36,334 bases of DNA from Pseudomonadota bacterium (GTDB lineage: Bacteria; Pseudomonadota; Alphaproteobacteria; Rhizobiales; Hyphomicrobiaceae): positions 1 through 36,334 of the forward strand of contig CAUJKI010000540.1 in assembly GCA_963205015.1 (NCBI GenBank), in the 5' to 3' direction. The notes below the pieces were generated by a model that worked only from the letters and a program-made list of their open reading frames with translations, was not told the origin of the DNA and searched no databases. A program made the translations under genes and the position numbers. Below, piece by piece: positions 1-7,182 of the stretch; the first letter of the stretch is position 1; each line of letters begins with the position of its first letter.

Positions 1-1053
1 GGCATCATCGAGCCGGGCCACTTCAGGTTCCACGCCAATGGCGAGACGGTCGTGCGGCTTGAGGAGCGGTTCGGCTACGCGCACAAAGGCGTGCAGGGGC
101 TGATGCGCGGCGCCCCGCTCGCGCGTGCGGTCCGGCTCGCTGGACGCGTGTCGGGCGACAGCACGGTTGCGATCGCGCTCGCGTTCGCCCGCGCGGTCGA
201 GGCGGCCGCCGGCGTCGAGGCGCCGGCGCGTGCGCAGGGATTGCGTGCGGTCATGGCCGAGCTAGAACGCCTTGCCAATCACCTCGGCGATTTCGGCGCC
301 ATCTGCAACGATGCCTCCTTCTCGCTGATCCATGCCCATTGCGGTGCGCTGCGCGAGCAGGTGCTGAGGTGCGCGAACGTTGGCTTCGGTCATCGCCTGA
401 TGATGGATCGCGTGGTGCCGGGTGGTGTCGCGCGCGATCTGGACGAGGCCGGCGCGGCCAACATTCGCGCTCTGATCGCCTACATCCGCCAGCATCTGCC
501 CAACCTGGTGCGCATCTACGATCGCACGGCTTCGCTGCAGGATCGCACGGTTACGACGGGCATTCTGAAGCCAGAGCTGGCGCGGCAGTACGGCGCCGGC
601 GGTTATGTCGGCCGCGCCTCGGGCCGCGCGTTCGATGTGCGCCGGGCACTCCCCTATCCGCCCTACGAAGCCTTACGTTTCGAGGTGCCGGTGCGCACTG
701 CGGGCGATGTCGACGCGCGCGTCTGGATCCGCATCGACGAGATCGGCGAGAGCCTGTCTATCATCGAGCAGTGCCTGGAGAAACTACCCGAGGGCCCGAT
801 TGCGGCTCCGCTGGATGCTGCCCTCGCGAGTGCCGCCGGTCGAGAAGCGACGACGCTCGTCGAAGGCTTCCGCGGCGACGTGCTCGCCTGGGTGCGCCTC
901 GGTGAGGGCGGCACGATTGCGGACGCCTATATCCGCGATCCTTCGTGGCTACAGTGGCCGTTGCTCGAAGCCGCGATCGAGGGCAACATCGTCGCGGACT
1001 TCCCCATCTGCAACAAGTCGTTCAACTGCTCCTATTCGGGGCATGATCTCTGA
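1..1053 (+). CDS. Group-4 hydrogenase-like large subunit (HyfG/HycE/NuoD family), 5'-truncated by window edge
   Basis: The reading frame is open from base 1, so the true start lies outside the window. The visible part opens with GIIEPGHFRF, followed by LEERFGYAHKG, the hallmark of group-4 [NiFe]-hydrogenase and complex I 49-kDa-type large subunits. Such subunits sit on the cytoplasmic arm of membrane-bound, ion-translocating complexes. The first Ni-Fe ligand motif (RVCGxC in true hydrogenases) reads RVSGDST here. The C-terminal CxxC is reduced to ICNKSFNC, with only the first Cys in place, and the protein ends directly after YSGHDL. It is therefore unlikely to bind a Ni-Fe centre. It resembles the hydrogenase-related (Ehr-type) complexes of unknown reaction. 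The next gene, 9 bp downstream, is the matching small subunit. The family is certain; the catalytic role is unknown. Confidence 0.88.
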   Translation, partial: GIIEPGHFRFHANGETVVRLEERFGYAHKGVQGLMRGAPLARAVRLAGRVSGDSTVAIALAFARAVEAAAGVEAPARAQGLRAVMAELERLANHLGDFGAICNDASFSLIHAHCGALREQVLRCANVGFGHRLMMDRVVPGGVARDLDEAGAANIRALIAYIRQHLPNLVRIYDRTASLQDRTVTTGILKPELARQYGAGGYVGRASGRAFDVRRALPYPPYEALRFEVPVRTAGDVDARVWIRIDEIGESLSIIEQCLEKLPEGPIAAPLDAALASAAGREATTLVEGFRGDVLAWVRLGEGGTIADAYIRDPSWLQWPLLEAAIEGNIVADFPICNKSFNCSYSGHDL

Positions 1054-1062
1054 GGCTGCTTC

Positions 1063-1590
1063 ATGCGCCGATTGCTCATCGAGGGACTCCTGAAGGCGCC
1101 GCTCACCGAGGCGCGGCCTAGCGATGACGATGCCGTTCTCGCCGAGCTGGCGGAGCGGCTGCAGAAATCGGCACGCCGCGCGCTCGGCCACAGCCTGTCG
1201 ATCCGTCAGGTGGATGCCGGCTCGTGCAATGCCTGCGAGCTGGAGATTCATGCGCTCAGCAATGTCTATTACGACTTGGAGCGCTTCGGTCTTCGCTTTG
1301 TCGCCTCGCCGCGTCACGCCGACGTTCTGCTGGTGACCGGGCCGGTGACCAAGAATATGCGCGAGGCGCTCGAGCGGACCTACAACGCGACGCCCAATCC
1401 GAAATGGGTCGTGGCGGCCGGCGACTGTGCGTGCGGGAGCGGACTGTACAACGGCTATGCGACCGTCGGCAGCGTCGACAAGGTCGTCCCCGTCGATCTG
1501 CACATCCGCGGGTGTCCACCGACACCAACAGCCCTGCTGCAGGGGCTCGTCGCGCTCATGGAGCGCGCGGCTGCCGTTGGCGAGCGTTGA
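1063..1590 (+). CDS. Group-4 hydrogenase-like small subunit (HyfI/HycG/NuoB family)
   Basis: 175 aa. It carries the NuoB/hydrogenase small-subunit [4Fe-4S] ligand pattern: C55 and C58 in SCNACE, C122 in GDCACGSG, and C151 in GCPPTP. All four ligands of the proximal (N2-like) cluster are present, plus an extra C124. The length fits the short group-4 small subunits. It starts with ATG 9 bp after the large subunit, so the two are co-transcribed and probably form the peripheral catalytic pair of a membrane complex whose membrane subunits lie upstream of the window. Electron transfer through the cluster seems possible even though the partner has lost Ni-Fe ligands. The last 35 bp overlap the convergent kinase gene. 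Confidence 0.92.
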   Translation: MRRLLIEGLLKAPLTEARPSDDDAVLAELAERLQKSARRALGHSLSIRQVDAGSCNACELEIHALSNVYYDLERFGLRFVASPRHADVLLVTGPVTKNMREALERTYNATPNPKWVVAAGDCACGSGLYNGYATVGSVDKVVPVDLHIRGCPPTPTALLQGLVALMERAAAVGER

Positions 1591-2077
1591 GCAGGTATCT
1601 TTCGATCTCGCGGCTCTTGCGGAAAGTCAGCATCTGCCCTTTGAACGTCCCGAGCCTTGCCACGAGCCCGGGGCGGCGCTTGCGCGGATAATTCCACACA
1701 TACTTCAGGAACTCCCAATCAAACCGCTCGGGACATCCGTCGGCGAGGTCGGGGCGCGTGCGCCCGTAGCTCATACTGATCCGCTTCAGAACGCGCGTGA
1801 TGCAGAGCCAGCGCGGCAGATCCAGGAAGAAGACCGTGTCGGCATCGCGCAATCGCATGTCGAGCGTGCCGCCATAGTCCCCATCGATGATCCAGCGGGG
1901 CCGCGTAAGAAGCTCCTTTACCGTGTCGTGCCAAACATCCCCGTCGGGCTCGGTCCAGCCGGGCAGCCAGTAGTGCTGATCCAGATGCACGACGGGAAGC
2001 CCGGAGAGCTTCGCAAGCCGCCGGGCGAACGTGGATTTTCCCGCACCGGGGCTGCCGAGAATGAGCACGCGCTCCAT
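1556..2077 (-). CDS. P-loop kinase of the adenylate kinase-like / FlaR (topology modulation) family
   Basis: 173 aa. The N-terminus MERVLILGSPGAGKST is a Walker A P-loop (GSPGAGKST, residues 8-16). HLDQHYWLPGW (31-41) and the IIDGDYGG region (63-70) match small nucleoside-kinase-like P-loop proteins often annotated as topology modulation protein or AAA family ATPase. A conserved R-rich lid-like stretch (YPRKRRPG, about 130-137) follows. The substrate is unknown. ATG at 2077 is chosen because the P-loop follows at the normal distance; the frame stays open upstream but only as antisense of other sequence. It is convergent with the hydrogenase small subunit and shares 35 bp at the 3' ends. The next upstream gene on this strand (flavin monooxygenase) ends 41 bp before its start, so the two may be co-transcribed. 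Confidence 0.85.
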   Translation of the reverse strand: MERVLILGSPGAGKSTFARRLAKLSGLPVVHLDQHYWLPGWTEPDGDVWHDTVKELLTRPRWIIDGDYGGTLDMRLRDADTVFFLDLPRWLCITRVLKRISMSYGRTRPDLADGCPERFDWEFLKYVWNYPRKRRPGLVARLGTFKGQMLTFRKSREIERYLLNARQRQPRAP

Positions 2078-2118
2078 GACAGTGACCAACTGCTGTTTCG
2101 AGCGGTGCTCTTTGCTGC

Positions 2119-3462
2119 CTACTCTGCCGCAGCAGGCCGGAATGCCGGGAGTGCTGCGCGTGCGGATTTGTCCATGGGCTTCGGCCACCACTTGTCCTCC
2201 CATTCCGAGAACAGCGGTTTCAGCTTCGGCATGACCTGCTCGGCGAAGAGCTTCGTATTGTACTTCGTCAGCTCCTTGGACATGTTTCCGTACTGGAGGA
2301 GCAGCATGAAGTGGCCGACGTTGAGCGTCTTGGCGACGTACTCGAGCTGCTCGGCCACGTCCTTCGGCGAGCCGACGACGACATAGCCGCGATCGACGAT
2401 CTCCTCCATGTTGCGCGCGACCATGTTGAAGCGCGTGCCGGCCGTGGTGCCGGTCGTCACGCCGGCGAGCTGGTCCTTGGGTTTGTTGTGTCCCGGCTGA
2501 GCGCTTTCGGCCTGGGCCCGTGCGGCCTCGTCGGCTGCGCGCTTGACCTGGCTTTCGAGACCCGCACGCATGGTCGCCTCGGTGTTGTAGCCGGGGGGCG
2601 AGGCAAAGCGCGGATCGACGTGCAGGCAGCGGCCGTAGAAATATTCGGCAGCTTCGGCGTAGCGCTCCATGGCTTCCGAGCGGCTCTCGGCGACGCCGAC
2701 GAACTGGAGGAAACCTGCGCGGTACGGATTGCGGTCCTTGCCGAGCCGGTCCATCTCGTCCCAAAAGCCCTGCATGGTCGCCTGCCCGGCCTTGTAGCCG
2801 TAGTAGGAGAGATAGCAGTAGACGTAGTCCATCTCCGCGCACCACCGCCACGTCTCGACGGAGCCGCCGCCAGGGATCCATACCGGCGGATGCGGTTGCT
2901 GGATCGGCCGCGGCCAGATGTTGACGTAGCGTTGCTGGTTGAAGCGGCCGTTGAAGGCGAAGGTGTCCTTTTCCTGCCAGGCGCGCATGACGAGATCGTG
3001 CGCTTCCAGATACCGCTCGCGCAGCATCGAGGGATTCTGGCCGTAGGCGAAGGTCGTGTCCATGGGGGTGCCGACGGGAAAGCCGGCAATGAGGCGTCCG
3101 CCCGAAATGCAGTCGATCATAGCGAACTCTTCCGCAACCCTTGTCGGCGGATTGTAGAGCGCGAGGCTATTGCCCATGACGCAGATGGCCGTGTCGGTAG
3201 TCCGACGTGCGAGTGCCGTCGCGATCAGGTTCGGCGAGGGCATGAGGCCATAGCCGTTGGAGTGGTGCTCGTTGCAGCAGATGGCGTCGAAGCCGCAGTC
3301 CGCTGCGAACTCCATCTCGTCCATGAAGTCGTTGTACATGTGGTGGGCGCGCTTGGGGTCGAACAGCGAGGAATGGATATCGACCCACACCGAAGGATGC
3401 TTCTCCCGAAAATCGTCGGGAAGCTCGGTATACGGCATAAGGTGGAACCACATCAGCTTCAT
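2119..3462 (-). CDS. LLM-class flavin-dependent oxidoreductase (luciferase-like monooxygenase)
   Basis: 447 aa. It has bacterial luciferase-family TIM-barrel landmarks: MKLMWFHLMPY start, CNEHHSNGYG (active-site EHH, about 61-70), an MGNSLALYNPPTRVAEEFAMIDCISGGR block (FMN and substrate side), and later VWIPGGGSVETW. The C-terminal part has YVVVGSPKDVAEQL, typical for this group. Proteins of this type use reduced FMN and O2 to oxidise an organic substrate; the substrate cannot be told here. ATG at 3462 is chosen over upstream in-frame codons because of the purine-rich AAGAGGAG about 10 bp before it and because the barrel's first strand begins immediately. A 400-bp gap separates it from divergent infC. 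Confidence 0.9.
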   Translation of the reverse strand: MKLMWFHLMPYTELPDDFREKHPSVWVDIHSSLFDPKRAHHMYNDFMDEMEFAADCGFDAICCNEHHSNGYGLMPSPNLIATALARRTTDTAICVMGNSLALYNPPTRVAEEFAMIDCISGGRLIAGFPVGTPMDTTFAYGQNPSMLRERYLEAHDLVMRAWQEKDTFAFNGRFNQQRYVNIWPRPIQQPHPPVWIPGGGSVETWRWCAEMDYVYCYLSYYGYKAGQATMQGFWDEMDRLGKDRNPYRAGFLQFVGVAESRSEAMERYAEAAEYFYGRCLHVDPRFASPPGYNTEATMRAGLESQVKRAADEAARAQAESAQPGHNKPKDQLAGVTTGTTAGTRFNMVARNMEEIVDRGYVVVGSPKDVAEQLEYVAKTLNVGHFMLLLQYGNMSKELTKYNTKLFAEQVMPKLKPLFSEWEDKWWPKPMDKSARAALPAFRPAAAE

Positions 3463-3862
3463 GGGACGCGCTCCTCTTGGGGCCGGGCGGCCGATCGTTG
3501 GCCTTCGTGTCTCCTCGCTCGGCGGCATGGGCTGCCGCTCGTCCTCTTGTTGCCCGCGCCGGCCGGGGCACTTCAACAGGTGTCCGGACAGAGTGAGTTA
3601 ACCGACCGCCGGAGACAAGCCCCGTGCGTGAAAGGGGGCGATTCGGCCCGAGGGGAGGCGCTGCGTTGCAGAAAGAACCGCCGCCCTGCGGCTCATGCAA
3701 CTGTCACCGGCCAAGCCCCGGCTCCTGCTTGACAGGCGTCGGAAAATCGCCCTTCTCTAGTCCCGTTTCTGCGTCGAGTTGTCGCCTGCGGCCGGGGTGG
3801 CACAATCTGCCGAGGCAGATTTTCCGAATGACGTTTGATCGGCCCATTTCAGGAGATGCAAC
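3463..3862. promoter_or_regulatory. Intergenic region between divergent monooxygenase and infC genes
   Basis: There is no credible gene in these 400 bases. The region must hold the divergent promoters of the flavin monooxygenase (minus) and infC (plus). A perfect TTGACA hexamer lies at 3729-3734 on the plus strand, but 17-18 bp downstream there is only CTTCTC/TTCTCT, so the promoter call is weak. A clear Shine-Dalgarno AGGAG for infC is at 3851-3855. I see no riboswitch or tRNA-like fold. Confidence 0.45.
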
Positions 3863-3865
3863 ATA
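3851..3865 (+). promoter_or_regulatory. Shine-Dalgarno and ATA start codon of infC
   Basis: AGGAG at 3851-3855 is followed by 7 bases and then ATA at 3863-3865. This spacing favours ATA over the ATG at 3875. An out-of-frame ATG at 3856 touches the SD and opens only a 20-codon frame, so it is not a likely competitor. Confidence 0.6.
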
Positions 3866-4402
3866 CGCCGTCCAATGCGCGCAGGTCCGGAGCGCGAACC
3901 ATCCGGTCCCAGAACTAACGACGGGATTCGCTCGCGAACAGTCCGCCTCATAAACGCCGACGGCGATAACGTCGGCGTCGTCGAGACGCTTGACGCTTTG
4001 CGCCAGGCCGAAGAAGCCGGGCTCGACCTCGTCGAGGTGTCGCCCGACGCCGATCCGCCGGTCGCCAAGATCCTGGACTATGGCAAGTACAAGTTCCAGG
4101 AGCAGAAGAAGCAGGCCGAAGCCCGCAAGAAGCAGAAAATCGTCGAGATCAAAGAGATCAAGATGCGCCCGAGCATCGATGATCACGACTACGACGTGAA
4201 AATGCGCGCCATCCGGCGCTTCTTCGAGGAAGGCGATAAGGTCAAGGTGACCCTGCGGTTCCGCGGCCGCGAGATGGCCCACCAGCAGCTCGGCATGGCC
4301 GTGCTCCAGCGGGTCAAGGCCGAGGTGCAGGAGATCAGCAAGGTCGAATCTGAGCCGCGCCTCGAGGGCCGCCAGATGGTCATGGTGCTCGCGCCAAAAT
4401 AG
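3863..4402 (+). CDS. infC: Translation initiation factor IF-3, probable ATA start
   Basis: 179 aa from the ATA codon at 3863. IF-3 binds the 30S subunit and controls start-codon fidelity. Visible motifs are [13 protein letters not shown] (N-domain), [34 protein letters not shown], then [18 protein letters not shown] and [16 protein letters not shown] in the C-domain. The first ATG, at 3875, lies 19 bp from the only good ribosome site (AGGAG, 3851-3855), which is too far. ATA at 3863 is 7 bp from it, in frame, and restores the RRP(x)RA N-terminus usual in alphaproteobacterial IF-3. Rare AUU/AUC/AUA starts are known for infC and underlie its autoregulation. The usual followers rpmI and rplT are absent; pheT comes next after 182 bp. 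Confidence 0.93.
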   Translation: MRRPMRAGPEREPSGPRTNDGIRSRTVRLINADGDNVGVVETLDALRQAEEAGLDLVEVSPDADPPVAKILDYGKYKFQEQKKQAEARKKQKIVEIKEIKMRPSIDDHDYDVKMRAIRRFFEEGDKVKVTLRFRGREMAHQQLGMAVLQRVKAEVQEISKVESEPRLEGRQMVMVLAPK

Positions 4403-4584
4403 CCGCGCGCCGCCTGCCGCCGCGCCACGGAGGCCCGGCGGCTGACGAGTGGCAGGCCGGGCGGCACCGGATGGGGCCGCCGCCTGCCCATGCGGTTGAA
4501 ATTCACCTGAAATCGTTCCATGAGTGGCGCCGCCGGCGATGATGCCGCCTGTCCGGCGGCCGCGCCTCATTGCGAGATCCGTTC

Positions 4585-7008
4585 ATGAAATTCACGTTCA
4601 ACTGGCTCCAGGACCACCTCGACACGACCACGCCGCTCGACGAGATCGTCGATCGGCTGTCGATCATCGGCCTCGAGGTCGAAGGCGTCGAGGAGCCGGC
4701 CAAGGTGCTGAGCCCCTTCGTGGTGGCCCGCGTGGTCGATGCCAAGCCCCATCCCAATGCCGACAAGCTGCGCGTCTGTCAGGTCGACGCCGGCTCCGGC
4801 GTTGTCGAAGTCGTCTGCGGAGCGCCGAATGCGCGCGCCGGCATGATCGGGGTGTTCGCGCCGCTCGGCAGCTACATCCCCGGCACGGGCATCACGCTCG
4901 ACAAGCGCCCCGTTCGCGGCGTCGTGTCTAACGGCATGCTCGTCTCCGAACGCGAGCTCGAGCTTTCCGAGGACCACGAGGGCATCATCGACCTCGGCGA
5001 CGGCCATGCAAAGGACGTGGGCAAGCGGTACGTGGACGTCATGGGCCTCGACGATCCCGTCGTCGAGGTCAAGCTCACGCCAAACCGGCCGGACTGTACG
5101 GGCGTGCGCGGCATCGCGCGCGACATCGCCGCTTGCGGCCTCGGAAAGCTCAAGCCTGAGCTGCCCACACCCGGCGTCGAAGGCAAGTACGAGTGCCCGA
5201 TCGATATCCTGCTCGAGTTCCCGCCCGAGCTGGCGCACGCCTGCCCGGTCTTCGCCGGCCGCTATATCCGCGGCATCAGGAATGGCGCCTCGCCCGCGTG
5301 GGTGCAGCAGCGCCTCAAAGCTATCGGGCTCCGGCCCATCAATGCCGTCGTCGATGTGACGAACTACGTCAGCATGGATCGTGGCCGGCCGCTGCACGTC
5401 TATGACGCCGACCGGGTGATCGGCGCGATCCGCGCCCGCAACGGCCGCAATGGCGAGCGCTTCCTCGGCCTCGACGGCAAGGAGCACTCCGTCGAGGATG
5501 GCATGTGCGTCATCGCCGACACGCAGCGCGTGCTCGGCTTTGGCGGCATCATGGGCGGCGAGGAGTCCGGCTCCACGCACGAGACGACGAACGTGCTCAT
5601 CGAGTGCGCCTACTTCGACCCGCTGCTGACGGCGGCGACAGGCCGCAAGGCCGGCCTGCAGACGGATGCGCGCTACCGCTTCGAGCGCGGCGTGGATCCG
5701 GCGTTCATCAAGGGCGGCCTCGACCTTGGCACCCGGCTCATGCTGGACTTCGCGGGCGGCGAGCCCTCGCGTGCGAAGATCGCCGGCAAGGCGCCGGTTA
5801 AGAAGACAGTCGTCTCGTTTGCCTTCTCGCGCGTGAAAAAGCTCGCGGGGCTCGATATCAAGACGAGCGAGGCGCGCAAGACTCTCGATGCGCTCGGCTT
5901 CGCGGTCGAAGGGCCGGGCGAGACGGTCAAGGTGACGGTGCCGACGTGGCGGCCGGACGTACATGGCGCGGCCGATATCGTCGAGGAGATCGTGCGTATC
6001 GCCGGTCTCGACAAGGTGCCGCCGGCTGCCATGCCGCGCCAGCACGGCGTCACGCGCTCGGTGCTGACGGACGTGCAGAAGCGGGCACGGCGGGCGCGGC
6101 GCGTGCTTGCGACGCGGGGCTTCGTCGAGGCGATCACATGGTCGTTCACGCCGCGCGCCTGGGCCGAGCATTTCGGTGGCGGCAGCGACGCCCTCGAGCT
6201 TGCCAATCCCATCTCGACCGAGATGAGCTCGATGCGCCCGAGCCTGCTTCCTGGATTGCTGGCGTCGGCGCAGCGCAACCGGAACCGCGGATTTGCAGAC
6301 GTTGCGCTCTTCGAGGTCGGGCAAGCCTACAAGGGCGACAGGCCCGAGGATCAGCTCCTGCTCGCCTCCGGCGTGCGGGTCGGCGCGGCGCAGCTTCTAG
6401 GACATGGCCGGCACTGGGATGGCGCGGCGAAGCCCGCTGACGTGTTCGATGTGAAAGCAGATGCCGCGGCAGCGCTGGCGGCGCTTGGTATCGATCCAGC
6501 ACGGGCGCAGATCACACGCGACGCGCCGGCATGGTTCCACCCCGGTCGCTCTGGGACACTGCGGCTCGGGCCGAAGGTCGTGCTCGCATACTTCGGCGAG
6601 ATCCATCCTCTGACGCTGAAGGCGCTCGATGTGACGGGGCCGGCCTCGGCCTTCGAGGTATTCGTCAGCGCGCTGCCCGCCGAGAAGCGCAAAGCGCGCG
6701 CGCGTGCGCCTTTGGCGTCTGCCGATCTGTTGCCCGTCACACGTGACTTCGCCTTTCTGCTCGATCGCGACGTGGCGGCCGGCGATGTCATCAAGGCGGC
6801 TTCCGCCGCCGACAAGGGGCTGATCTCAAGCGTGCGCGTGTTCGACCTCTTCGAGGGCGATGCGCTCGGCGCCGGCAAGAAGTCGCTCGGGCTCGAAGTG
6901 ACGCTTTCGCCGACAGAGAAGACGCTCACCGACGCCGAGATCGACGCGGTCTCAAAGAAGGTTATCGCCGAAGTGAAGCGCGCCACGGGCGGTGACGTGA
7001 GGGGTTGA
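4585..7008 (+). CDS. pheT: Phenylalanine--tRNA ligase beta subunit
   Basis: 807 aa, full length for the family. It is the large subunit of the (alpha-beta)2 PheRS, which charges tRNA-Phe. The start MKFTFNWLQDHL is canonical. The EMAP/OB-like tRNA-binding domain is seen at about 39-150 (KPHPNADKLRVCQVDAG), followed by the B3/B4 editing module (NRPDCTGVRGIARDIAA; INAVVDVTNYVSMDRGRPLHVYDAD), B5, the catalytic-like core (NPISTEMSSMRPSLLPGLL) and a C-terminal FDX-ACB anticodon-binding domain from about 715 (LPVTRDFAFLLDRDV). ATG at 4585 is preferred to the TTG at 4570 by homology. The alpha-subunit gene pheS, normally just upstream, is missing from the window, so the partner must be encoded elsewhere. 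Confidence 0.97.
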   Translation: MKFTFNWLQDHLDTTTPLDEIVDRLSIIGLEVEGVEEPAKVLSPFVVARVVDAKPHPNADKLRVCQVDAGSGVVEVVCGAPNARAGMIGVFAPLGSYIPGTGITLDKRPVRGVVSNGMLVSERELELSEDHEGIIDLGDGHAKDVGKRYVDVMGLDDPVVEVKLTPNRPDCTGVRGIARDIAACGLGKLKPELPTPGVEGKYECPIDILLEFPPELAHACPVFAGRYIRGIRNGASPAWVQQRLKAIGLRPINAVVDVTNYVSMDRGRPLHVYDADRVIGAIRARNGRNGERFLGLDGKEHSVEDGMCVIADTQRVLGFGGIMGGEESGSTHETTNVLIECAYFDPLLTAATGRKAGLQTDARYRFERGVDPAFIKGGLDLGTRLMLDFAGGEPSRAKIAGKAPVKKTVVSFAFSRVKKLAGLDIKTSEARKTLDALGFAVEGPGETVKVTVPTWRPDVHGAADIVEEIVRIAGLDKVPPAAMPRQHGVTRSVLTDVQKRARRARRVLATRGFVEAITWSFTPRAWAEHFGGGSDALELANPISTEMSSMRPSLLPGLLASAQRNRNRGFADVALFEVGQAYKGDRPEDQLLLASGVRVGAAQLLGHGRHWDGAAKPADVFDVKADAAAALAALGIDPARAQITRDAPAWFHPGRSGTLRLGPKVVLAYFGEIHPLTLKALDVTGPASAFEVFVSALPAEKRKARARAPLASADLLPVTRDFAFLLDRDVAAGDVIKAASAADKGLISSVRVFDLFEGDALGAGKKSLGLEVTLSPTEKTLTDAEIDAVSKKVIAEVKRATGGDVRG

Positions 7009-7071
7009 TCGGCGCCGAGCGCACAAGCCTACCGGAACGCGTGGCTCCTCCGCGTGTTCTGCAAAATAGCA

Positions 7072-7089
7072 CTGTAACAAATCTGTCAT
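7072..7089 (+). promoter_or_regulatory. Pho box (PhoB operator) upstream of Na/Pi cotransporter
   Basis: CTGTAAC-AAAT-CTGTCAT: two 7-bp direct repeats with a 4-bp AT-rich spacer, the classic PhoB site. The second repeat is a perfect CTGTCAT and the first matches 5 of 7. It lies about 93 bp before the phosphate transporter start codon, where activation under phosphate starvation makes sense. Confidence 0.72.
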
Positions 7090-7182
7090 ATTTGCTTGCG
7101 CCCCTGGGCGAATGGGACCAGATTTCCGAGCTTGGTCCGCAACTTGGCGCGGCTTGCCGCCGCCGATCGAGGAGGCGCGGAA

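Noticed and set aside
3729-3757. TTGACA as a sigma-70 promoter for infC
   Set aside because: The -35 is perfect, but no acceptable -10 lies 16-19 bp downstream; kept only as a remark in the intergenic entry.
4497-4595. TGAAATTCAC present both at 4497 and at the pheT start (4586), as a possible scar of a deletion that removed rpmI-rplT-pheS
   Set aside because: A 10-bp match with no extended homology is weak evidence, and the first copy is not part of a recognisable gene end.
4567-6324. A 585-codon open frame on the minus strand
   Set aside because: Antisense of pheT; composition typical of shadow frames in GC-rich DNA.
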